A DNA stretch of 64,000 bases from DATFVA01 sp963832715. GTDB taxonomy: Bacteria > Bacteroidota > Ignavibacteria > Ignavibacteriales > Ignavibacteriaceae. Each line of letters opens with the position of its first letter. The first letter of the stretch is position 1. The stretch covers positions 1 to 64,000 of the forward strand of contig CAWHVB010000007.1 of the NCBI GenBank assembly GCA_963832715.1. The letters run 5' to 3'. A program made the translations under genes and the position numbers. Below, in pieces: positions 54,583 through 62,391 of this stretch. The notes beneath the pieces were generated by a model that saw only the letters and a program-made list of their open reading frames with translations, ran no database searches and was not told where the DNA came from.

Positions 54583-56083
54583 TTGATCCTGTTTGCAATG
54601 ATGCTTGCTAATTTTATGGCAGCTGTTGAAGCTACCATTGTTGCTACTGCTATTCCTACCATAGTGAGCAGTCTTGGAGGTTTTTCCCTCTTTACGTGGG
54701 TCTTTTCGGCATTCCTTCTTACACAGGGAGCAACTATTCCTCTTTACGGCAAGCTGGCTGATATTTACGGCAGAAAAAATGTTTTTATCTTCGGCGTTTT
54801 ATTGTTTCTTGCCGGTTCGGCACTATGCGGGTTCGCCGGCAGTATGTACATTTTAATTCTTTTCAGGGCCATCCAGGGTATAGGCGCCGGAGCAGTACTG
54901 CCTATCAGCCAGACAATTATAGGAGATATATACAATCTGGAAGAGCGGGCAAAAGTTCAGGGTTACCTGAGCAGCGTCTGGGGAATAGCGGCTATAATTG
55001 GTCCCGCTATCGGAGGCATTATAGTTCAAAATATAAGCTGGGCCTGGGTTTTCTTCATAAATATTCCTATAGGATTGGTGTGTATCCTGATAGTAAATCT
55101 GTATTTCCACGAAAAAACAACGCCTCAGCATGCAGTGATTGTTAAGGATGCTAAAGCGGCAGATAATTCATCTGCGCCTCAAAAAATAAAAATTGATTTT
55201 GCCGGTTCAGCCCTGCTTATTGCAGCCACTTCCCTTCTGCTGATACCTTTACTTGAAGCTGGAAATGCATGGGGGTTAACCGATATAAGGTTTTACGGAA
55301 TGCTGTCGCTTTCAGTAATAGCTTTTGTTTTGTTCGGTATAACAGAACGCCGCGCCGAAAATCCCGTCATCCCATTTAAACTTATCAGATCTCCCGTGAT
55401 ATTATTTCCCAATATAATTTCTATGGTAGTGGGGATCGCAACTATAGGCATAAGTTCAATTATCCCGCTGTTTGCACAGGGAGTTTTCGGAACATCAGCG
55501 ATTGTGGCAGGATTTCTCCTTGCTTCTATGTCAATCGGATGGCCCCTCGCTTCCAGTCAATCGGGTAAATTAATATTAAAAGCAGGATTCAGGTTCACTG
55601 CAGTACTCGGAATATTTGTACTGCTTGCAGGATCGTGCCTGATGCTTCTGATAAACAGGGATTCAAGTTACCCTGAGATTGTTTTTTATATATTCATAAT
55701 CGGACTAGGACTTGGATTAACTTCTACTGCATCAATAGTTGCAGTACAGCATGCTGGTACCATGGTCGAAACGCGGGGTGGCAACGAGCTCCAATTCATT
55801 TATGAGGATGATCGGCAGTACTTTCGGAGCTACACTTTTCGGATGGCTTCTTAATTACCATATAAGGGCTGGACTTTCAACATCACAAAAGAATAGCGAC
55901 ATAATCAAAATTTTAGTTGATCCTTTACAGAGAATAAATTATACTTCAGAATTCATTTCACACCTGAGAAATATACTGGCAGGCGCTGTGCACAATGTGT
56001 ATTTTTACCTGGCTGTCATTGTCCTACTCGGTATTATTGCGGCCGCTCTGATTCCGAAAGATATTAAACAGGAAGGTTTGTAA
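54583..56083 (+). pseudogene. 14-TM MFS multidrug transporter (DHA2/EmrB type), single frameshift
   Basis: The first frame (54583-55854) covers the first twelve helices with the drug-pump motifs LYGKLADIYGRKNVFIFGV (motif A), LILFRAIQGIGAGAVLPIS and GSALLIAATSLLLIPLLEAG. The second frame (from 55739) carries VPWSKRGVATSSNSFMRMIG, the conserved segment near the end, and the last helix (YLAVIVLLGIIAAALIP). One extra G at about 55753 breaks the frame; removal would give the consensus AVPWSKRG junction. A complete pump of about 500 residues would expel drugs or dyes using the proton gradient. The start is a TTG, and the reading frame also opens upstream, so it is uncertain. It may be a true pseudogene or a sequencing error. 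Confidence 0.85.
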
Positions 56084-56122
56084 GAAGGGATGGGTGAATG
56101 AGTGAATGAGAGGAAAAATAAA

Positions 56123-57040
56123 ATGAAAAAAATGAATAAATCTTTTTTAATCATTCTGCTTATTGTGTTTACCGGGACATCTTTTTCTCAGATTGAAATC
56201 ATCTTAAGAAAGAGTTTCATCGACAGCATCAAGAACCGGGTTACAATTGATGCTGAATATTATATAGTGAAGATGCATGCACATCCCAATCCGGCCTCGG
56301 AAGACGGCGATATGCACATAGCAGGGCAATGCAGCGATATAGGACTTCCTTTAGTCTCCGAAGTCATGAATGCAAAGTATGAAGATGAAGCTGTAGATAC
56401 GCTCCGCAAGTATGAAGGAAGCAGCTCCCCTGTTCATCTAATTGGCGCATGGAGGATCTGGTGTGAACATTCGGGAAATGATATACAGGAACAGGGAGCC
56501 TCCTTCCCTCCCATAACAAATACGAATCCCGCTCATGTTTTTGAACTGCATCCCGTCATCACAGTAAACAATCAAAGTCTCTTATCTTCCCTCAGGGCAA
56601 TTACAGGATATACCTATAAGGATGCTGACAAGGCATTTGACCGTTATGCAAAGGCAGTATGCAGATTGGAGGACAGAGGGGATAAGGTTTATATTGAGAC
56701 AAAGGGCGTTGGCTACAATTATGCGGAATACTGGATAGATGTACTTGATACGAACCAGTTCGTTACAGCAGACGGCAGGTTTGTTAACTGCAGAGTCGAG
56801 GACAAAGACGGTAAAACGGTTTACAATAAAATGCGGATGGTTTTCCCTGAAGGATCCCCGGCTGAGCTTAAAGTTAAAAATCTAACAAGCGGTGAAAAAA
56901 TGCATGTACTTGGAATACCGCGTGTGAATCTTTCTCTTGTCAGCTACAGGATTCATCACGCATCTGACAAGCCTTATATGCTCGAATGGAACCTTCCTGT
57001 AGAAATGATAGTTGCTGCGGATCTTGATGCGGTGGAATAA
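56123..57040 (+). CDS. exported protein of unknown function (haem- or metal-like His/Cys content)
   Basis: A 305-residue protein from ATG 56123 (MKKMNKSFLIILLIVFTGTS); GAGAGGA ahead of it gives a good ribosome-binding site. An upstream start at 56102 would add seven residues. Residues 1-23 are a signal peptide. The mature part has no domain that I recognise, but holds HAHPNPASEDGDMHIAGQCS, WRIWCEHSGND and a beta-rich end (YRIHHASDKPYMLEWNLPVE). Its histidines and cysteines could bind a metal. It follows the MFS gene by 40 bases and may be co-transcribed with it. A hairpin terminator lies just after its stop. Confidence 0.65.
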   Translation: MKKMNKSFLIILLIVFTGTSFSQIEIILRKSFIDSIKNRVTIDAEYYIVKMHAHPNPASEDGDMHIAGQCSDIGLPLVSEVMNAKYEDEAVDTLRKYEGSSSPVHLIGAWRIWCEHSGNDIQEQGASFPPITNTNPAHVFELHPVITVNNQSLLSSLRAITGYTYKDADKAFDRYAKAVCRLEDRGDKVYIETKGVGYNYAEYWIDVLDTNQFVTADGRFVNCRVEDKDGKTVYNKMRMVFPEGSPAELKVKNLTSGEKMHVLGIPRVNLSLVSYRIHHASDKPYMLEWNLPVEMIVAADLDAVE

Positions 57041-57043
57041 TTG

Positions 57044-57065
57044 CCGCCCGATTTCTCAGGCGGCT
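57044..57065. terminator. hairpin between convergent genes
   Basis: GCCGCC (57044-57049) pairs with GGCGGC (57060-57065), with a short T-run after it. It sits between the plus-strand gene ending at 57040 and the minus-strand gene ending at 57087, so it can serve both. The T-run is weak. Confidence 0.65.
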
Positions 57066-57086
57066 TTAATAATCAGACTTGTGAGT

Positions 57087-59501
57087 TTACTTAACTAACA
57101 TCATCTTTTTGACCATTACACGATCACCTGATTCAATCCTGTAATAGTATATCCCGCTTGAAAGTCCTGAAGCATCAAAAGTAACTATATGGTTTCCTGC
57201 TTTCTGATAACTGCCTGCGAGCTCTGCAACCTGCTGACCGAGGGTGTTATAAACTTTCAGGCTTACAAACCCGTCCTTATCGAGACCGTAGCTGATATTT
57301 GTTGTCGGATTGAAAGGATTCGGATAGTTCTGTGAGAGCGTAAACTGCGCAGGTATACTCATCTCGATTTCAATCGCATCTGAATATTTATAAGCACCGC
57401 TGAAATCGATCTGTTTTAAACGATACTGATATTTACCTTCTGCAGCATCGTTATCGGTGAAGCTGTATGATACCGGCTGCGTGGTAGTTCCATTGCCGGA
57501 AACGAAGCCGATATTCTGCCAGCCGCTATTCAGCGATTCATTGAACCGCTCTACAGCAAAACCTTTATTGTTTGTTTCAGTAGCTGTCTCCCATTTCAAC
57601 ATCACTTTGTTGTTATCGATTGATGCAGTAAATGATGTGAGTTCTACCGGCACTTCCGAGACAGGACGTTTCCACAAACCTCCACCGTATGTTCCTGCAA
57701 ATACATAACCATAAGCTGTGGTAAAACATCTCATATTAGTATTTATCAGGCCTTGATTTATCACCTGCCAGTTTGCACCTCCATTGGTTGTCTTATAGAT
57801 ACCTCCGGGATTTATTGAACTGCTGCCGAGTCCTGCAACCAGTACAGTATTCAATTGAGTGAAAGCATAAACTGCACTGCTGGCGGGGATACCATTATTC
57901 TGCAGGGTCCACGAGGAACCGTTATCGGTAGAAAGAAATATTCCGTCGAGACTTCCTGCATAAAGATTGGATCCATCCATATAAAGTGTGTTAATGAAAG
58001 TATTGGTGATACCATTATTGACAGGCATCCAGCTGGTACCGTTATCAGTTGAAAGGAAAACACCGCTTGACCAGCTTGCTGCGAACATATTAGAACCATC
58101 AACTATGATTGAAGTAATAAGAGGCGCTCCCGGGACAGGATTTGCGGCAGTCCAGTTGTCACCGTTATCTGTAGAAATAAATACTCCCCCGCCGTAAGAC
58201 CCGAGGTATATAGTTGTACCGCCTGTACCATTGGGAACCGGAAGCATAAACCAAATAAGGGGAACTGTAATACCGTTATTAACCTGTACCCAGGTTGTGC
58301 CGTTATCGGATGAACGGTAAACACCGTCTCCCATAGTCCCTGCAAATATATTCGTTCCGCCGGATCCATCGGGACCCGAAGCCATAGAATAGACAAATTC
58401 ATTTCCGAGACCTTTGTACGTCCAGCTAATACCTTCATCTGACGAAACAAATACCCCTCCGCCGCCGGTTCCTACAAAGAAGTTATCTCCGTTAAATGTA
58501 AACGATCTGATATCACCTCCGGTAATGCCATTGCTCTGCCAGGTCCAGTTTGCACCATTATCAGTTGAATGGAAAACACCCGCACCGAAAGTACCTGCAT
58601 ACAGATCACTTCCGCTGACATCTACCGAATAAACAAATTCATTGGTAATGCCCGAGCTTGCAAGGGTCCATGAAGAACCATTATCGGATGAATAGAAAAC
58701 ACCGCCCTGTGTGCCGGCATAAACATCAGAGCCTGACACAGCGATCGAGAAAATCGTTGAGTTGGCTAATCCTGAATTTATGGAGTTCCAGCTTGAACCA
58801 TTATTCGTCGAAAGAAAAGCTCCCCCGCTGGTACCCGCAAAGATATCTGTGCCTGAAGCAGTCAGACAATTAATACTGAGATTAGAGAGTCCTGAAATAA
58901 CAGGAGCCCAGGAAGCACCGTTATTTGTCGAAAGATAAATGCCGTTACTTCCTGTGCCGGCGAAGATACTGGTACCGCTAATTGCAAGAGCAGTTACATG
59001 ATCTGCAGGAAGACCGGTACTCACCTTCGTCCAGCTGCTTCCAAAATTAGTTGAGAGAAAAACGCCTCCGGGGCCCCCGTCATATTCGGTCCCGGCAAAA
59101 AGGTTTGTTCCATCAAAAGCCAGGCAGTATAGACGGATTGAAGTTAATCCAGAACTTGCGAGAGTCCATGTCTGTCCTGCATCAGTTGAGCGATAAACTC
59201 CGCCGCCGCTGCCGCCGTAAGTAAGTGTTGTTCCCACGAACAGGTTTGTCCCGTTTCCGGCAAGCGCAACCGCATACGGATTATTAAGTCCGTTATTAAC
59301 TCCTGTCCAGGAAGATCCGTTATCGGTGGATTTAAATACGCCTCCGCCCCTGGCGGTAGCATATACGTTACCTCCATCATGCAGGATATCAAGAACTGTA
59401 GCTCCGTAGACGCCATTTGTCTGAATCCACTGAGCATCAGCCGGCCGGCTAATGAGCAGCGTCATCAAAAGAACAAAAGAAGTAATAACCAAATGTTTCA
59501 T
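57087..59501 (-). CDS. T9SS-exported Asp-box (BNR) beta-propeller protein
   Basis: An 804-residue protein. Residues 1-23 are a signal peptide (SFVLLMTLLISRPADAQ). About fourteen Asp-box repeats of the pattern STDNGSSW or STNNGASW follow (residues about 55-600), each with a preceding DLYAGT-like strand, as in sialidase or sortilin-type propellers. A module with LKWETATETNNKGFAVERFN precedes the T9SS sorting domain (LSQNYPNPFNPTTNISYGL). The repeated DNA makes many false open frames on the plus strand. It is probably a surface adhesin or sugar-binding protein; no catalytic residues of sialidases are seen. It is not closely related in sequence to the propeller genes at 24-29 kb. Confidence 0.88.
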   Translation of the reverse strand: MKHLVITSFVLLMTLLISRPADAQWIQTNGVYGATVLDILHDGGNVYATARGGGVFKSTDNGSSWTGVNNGLNNPYAVALAGNGTNLFVGTTLTYGGSGGGVYRSTDAGQTWTLASSGLTSIRLYCLAFDGTNLFAGTEYDGGPGGVFLSTNFGSSWTKVSTGLPADHVTALAISGTSIFAGTGSNGIYLSTNNGASWAPVISGLSNLSINCLTASGTDIFAGTSGGAFLSTNNGSSWNSINSGLANSTIFSIAVSGSDVYAGTQGGVFYSSDNGSSWTLASSGITNEFVYSVDVSGSDLYAGTFGAGVFHSTDNGANWTWQSNGITGGDIRSFTFNGDNFFVGTGGGGVFVSSDEGISWTYKGLGNEFVYSMASGPDGSGGTNIFAGTMGDGVYRSSDNGTTWVQVNNGITVPLIWFMLPVPNGTGGTTIYLGSYGGGVFISTDNGDNWTAANPVPGAPLITSIIVDGSNMFAASWSSGVFLSTDNGTSWMPVNNGITNTFINTLYMDGSNLYAGSLDGIFLSTDNGSSWTLQNNGIPASSAVYAFTQLNTVLVAGLGSSSINPGGIYKTTNGGANWQVINQGLINTNMRCFTTAYGYVFAGTYGGGLWKRPVSEVPVELTSFTASIDNNKVMLKWETATETNNKGFAVERFNESLNSGWQNIGFVSGNGTTTQPVSYSFTDNDAAEGKYQYRLKQIDFSGAYKYSDAIEIEMSIPAQFTLSQNYPNPFNPTTNISYGLDKDGFVSLKVYNTLGQQVAELAGSYQKAGNHIVTFDASGLSSGIYYYRIESGDRVMVKKMMLVK

Positions 59502-59598
59502 ATGTTTCTCCAGGTTTTTGAGTAAGACAAATAATTATGCTAATTATGAATTTTTATTTATTAGAACGAGTACATCAGATTAAATATCAGAGAATTTT

Positions 59599-60456
59599 CT
59601 ATTTCTTGCCGAACTTCTTAAAAGGGACTGATTTCAACCAATAACTTTCAAATACTTCTTTCTGAGCAAGGGCAAAGCTCGGATGATTTACAATGATTGT
59701 AGTAATACTGGGTTTCATAGAAACGGGATCGTTCAAAGCAAGCATGGTTATTTTTTCATCCATTATCATAAGTTTCATCGGCAGTTTTTCTATTACCCTG
59801 CATTCTTCACCAAGGCTTTCGTAATATTCAAATACAGGAAAGAAATCCGAAGGCATTGATCCGGATATCAGATCTTCATATTCATAAATGCCGCGGCTCT
59901 TCATTGTTTTTTTCTTCAGCACTTTTGTCTGGTGCTTCATGTTTTCACTGTGGGGCATACTATAGGGAGGTTTGTTAAATCCCAGCATTTCTTTTTTAGT
60001 ATTCTTCTGCAGTTCAATCCATCTTTTTTTGATCTGGTTTTTATCTTTAAGGACTTCTACATAATCGAGGCTGGCATAGTTATCCATGTTGCGGGCGTAA
60101 ATCTCATCAAGGTCGCTCTCAAGCTTGTTGAACATTTTCTCTTTCCTTGAAATCTCCTCCTGCTTCTGAGCGATTTCCTCTTCAACCTTCTGACTGAAAA
60201 ATGAGAGCAGGCTTTTTAAGGCTGTCTTTGGTTCAACAGCACGGTACATTTTCTTACCATCCTTCTGAACCTCCATGCACAGACCTTTTACAAGAAGTGC
60301 AGGTATAATTTCGTAAACTTTAGTTCTTCCGACGGGGATTATTGAGGCAAGCTCCGAGGCAGCGAATTCTTTTTTCTGAAGCAGCGCGAGGTAAATGTGC
60401 GCCTCCCTTTTCGTCAGTCCGCTGTCCTGTAATTTGTTCAGTAAATTTTCATACAT
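59599..60456 (-). CDS. TrmB-family transcriptional regulator
   Basis: Starts at 60456 (MYENLLNKLQDSGLTKREAH), where the minus strand shows GAGAGG seven bases before the ATG; the longer frame from 60570 has no such support. About 285 residues. Residues 1-75 form a winged helix (GLTKREAHIYLALLQKKEFA, IIPVGRTKVYEIIPALLVKG), as in TrmB regulators. A coiled-coil linker (about 80-130, EEEIAQKQEEISRKEKMFNK) joins it to a C-terminal ligand-binding region with PLD-like pattern. TrmB proteins are sugar-responsive regulators in archaea and bacteria; the ligand and target here are unknown. It is located next to the surface propeller gene, and control of that gene is possible but unproven. Confidence 0.82.
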   Translation of the reverse strand: MYENLLNKLQDSGLTKREAHIYLALLQKKEFAASELASIIPVGRTKVYEIIPALLVKGLCMEVQKDGKKMYRAVEPKTALKSLLSFFSQKVEEEIAQKQEEISRKEKMFNKLESDLDEIYARNMDNYASLDYVEVLKDKNQIKKRWIELQKNTKKEMLGFNKPPYSMPHSENMKHQTKVLKKKTMKSRGIYEYEDLISGSMPSDFFPVFEYYESLGEECRVIEKLPMKLMIMDEKITMLALNDPVSMKPSITTIIVNHPSFALAQKEVFESYWLKSVPFKKFGKK

Positions 60457-60559
60457 TTTGTACCTCTCTATAAAGGGGTACAGAAATTTAATACTGTCGG
60501 ATTTCAAAGTCAAGAGTTGCTGATTGAATATTAGGCGAAAGATTTCGATGGGAATCCGG

Positions 60560-60800
60560 TTGTCATTCAATGGTCATTTGATAGTCATTCATTGTCATTC
60601 GGTTGTTATTTGATGGGGATGGTATTTGGTTTGAATGGAAATTGCAGCTTAGAAGAGGTCAAAGAGTGTATCGATTAAAGATGATTAATCGAAACGGCGT
60701 TTGGATTTACAGGTAATTAATCGAGACGGCGTTTCGTTTTACAGGGAATTAAGCGAAACAGCGTTTCGCTTTACAGGGGGCAAGCGAAACGGTGTTTCAC
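60560..60800 (+). repeat. intergenic region with TCATT words and CGAAAC-GTTTCG palindromic repeats
   Basis: 60560-60617 contains repeats of GTCATTCG/GTCATTTGAT type words. 60688-60798 carries four imperfect copies of the TAAGCGAAACAGCGTTTCGC palindrome family (about 60689, 60720, 60751 and 60783), each followed by a TTACAGG-type spacer. It is the same family as at 47671-47775. No gene is supported. Confidence 0.75.
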
Positions 60801-60810
60801 ATTAATATTT

Positions 60811-61320
60811 CTAATTTATCCTCGGGTTATATTCAGCAAAGATTCCGTCAGGATTATTATACCAGACCCAGCAGTGGAGTGTCCACAACTGGAAGTCGGT
60901 ATTTACATCCCATACATCTTCATTGCCGGTAAATCCCTCGGGCGCCTGAGGTGAGTATGCAAGCGGTACTGCATATTCAACAGCAACCAATCTGTGCCCG
61001 CCATTCGGTTTGTCTATATATACAAGTAATTCCGGATGTTCCATATCGAATGTTGAATCAAGCCTTGTCAAATTGAGGTAATGCCATCCCATATGAGGGA
61101 CATACAGGTTTATGTCGGAATAGCCATCGTGCTTTGCTTTATCGATATTCTGATATTTTGCGGTGGCAGCTCTTACCCTCGATAATTCAACCTGGAGCTG
61201 GTTATCCTTGGATATACTGCTGCCGGATGTTACGGGATTATTAGTACTGTCGGAACTGCATCCTGCAAGAATAACTGCCGCTATTACAAATGAGACGATT
61301 AAAAAAATAGTACTTTTCAT
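60811..61320 (-). CDS. lipoprotein of unknown function
   Basis: A 169-residue protein with a lipobox: IAAVILAGCSS, where Cys21 is the lipidation site. The mature part has VRAATAKYQNIDKAKHDGYS, YVPHMGWHYLNLTRL, DMEHPELLVYIDKPNGGHRL, and WTLHCWVWYNNPDGIFAEYN. I recall similar sequences in other bacteria as an uncharacterised lipoprotein family with conserved His-Trp pairs, which could bind metal or haem. The upstream region is in the direction of the DUF4242 protein; the two are separated by only 19 bases and run on the same strand, so co-transcription is likely. Confidence 0.75.
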   Translation of the reverse strand: MKSTIFLIVSFVIAAVILAGCSSDSTNNPVTSGSSISKDNQLQVELSRVRAATAKYQNIDKAKHDGYSDINLYVPHMGWHYLNLTRLDSTFDMEHPELLVYIDKPNGGHRLVAVEYAVPLAYSPQAPEGFTGNEDVWDVNTDFQLWTLHCWVWYNNPDGIFAEYNPRIN

Positions 61321-61339
61321 CAGAACCTCCTGTTATTTA

Positions 61340-61711
61340 TTATTTATAAAAGTAGGGATCAAGAACACTGACTTCAATTATCTGATCGACGGGGAGACCA
61401 TTGGCTTTGGCCGACTTTCTAATGGCGTCCGGCGACGGGGCATCATATATGCAGAATGTCTTTTTCTTATCCATAGTTACGTATGAATGAACCCACGTAA
61501 CATTATCTTCTGCATTGTTAGAAACCACATTGAGGCAAAGATCCTTCCCCACCTGATCCAGGGGTATATTCAGTCCGTTGGGGAATGTCCGTTCCACAAG
61601 ATAGCGGTGCATAACGAGCTTTGCATTCCCGGATGAATTTTCCTGGGCTTTCGTCTGCACAACTGCAGCCAGGATCATTACAAGAGAGAAAAGGATTACT
61701 ACTGCTTTCAT
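61340..61711 (-). CDS. exported DUF4242-like (nickel-responsive-like) small protein
   Basis: A 123-residue protein with a signal peptide (residues 1-22, VILFSLVMILAAVVQTKAQ). The mature part has VMHRYLVERTFPNGLN, VTWVHSYVTMDKKKTFCIYD and NGLPVDQIIEVSVLDPYFY, which fit the DUF4242 (SCO4226-like) family, small dimeric proteins of which one member binds nickel (family knowledge). The WVHSYV segment with its histidine and the cysteine in KTFCIYD may be the binding site. A paralog without signal peptide lies 91 bases upstream (61745-62018) and is frameshifted. Exact role unknown. Confidence 0.8.
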   Translation of the reverse strand: MKAVVILFSLVMILAAVVQTKAQENSSGNAKLVMHRYLVERTFPNGLNIPLDQVGKDLCLNVVSNNAEDNVTWVHSYVTMDKKKTFCIYDAPSPDAIRKSAKANGLPVDQIIEVSVLDPYFYK

Positions 61712-61744
61712 TTTATCCTCCGATAAATTATTTATTGATTATTG

Positions 61745-62018
61745 TTATAAGTAGAAGTACGGTTCCAAAACGCTGACCTCAAATATCATTTCCACAGGAA
61801 GATTATTTCGACGGGCAGCATCTTCTTAACGCCTCAGGCGAAGGAGCATCGTAGATACAATAGGTCTTCTTTTTATCGCCGGTTACATAAGAATGCACCC
61901 AGGTGACCTCATCCAGTATATTATTATTAACCACTTTCAGACATTCTTCCGCACCGTCTTCATCCCCGGTGATACCAAGTCCTTCTGCAAAAGATCTGAG
62001 CACTAAATAACGCGGCAT
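61745..62018 (-). pseudogene. DUF4242-like paralog with a C-terminal frameshift
   Basis: The first frame gives MPRYLVLRSFAEGLGITGDE and EVTWVHSYVTGDKKKTYCIY, closely parallel to the protein at 61340, then ends in PEALRRCCPSK at 61803. One base too many near 61826 breaks the frame. In the next frame the tail NNLPVEMIFEVSVLEPYFY reads on to 61745. Without the indel it would be a normal DUF4242-type protein of about 90 residues lacking a signal peptide. It could be real decay or an indel error. Confidence 0.75.
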
Positions 62019-62391
62019 ATCATAATCCTGTTATAGTTTTGATTTCTTTCACTGCTAATATGAATATTGGTGAAATGAAGCGAATCGGGAGTATTCCCTA
62101 TTTTAGAAAATCCGGTTCCCTATTTTTGTAGATTTTAGGGGGAAATCCGATGTAAATCCCGGCTTGAATGAATTCTTAATGAAACATTCGCTCAGCGCTT
62201 TTACGTATCTGAAAGGCAGACCCGAAAACTGATGCCCCTGATGTAAGTTGTCATCGTTTGATCTTAAAGCATTGATAATTAAAAAGTCATCAATCAGATA
62301 GATTACCGGAAAAAACATACTCTGCTGCATTTAATTAAATTGATATTCTATTCTGATTAAGATATTTTAATTTTTTATTTTATTTTGAAGT
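62019..62391. other. gene-free leader of mutS
   Basis: About 370 bases without supported coding sequence; a 75-codon minus-strand frame here (62103-62330) has no ribosome-binding site and reads as chance. No repeat unit is recognised. Confidence 0.55.

Noticed and set aside
62103..62330. Minus-strand open frame of 75 codons
   Set aside because: No ribosome-binding site, no family pattern, and it occupies the likely leader of mutS.
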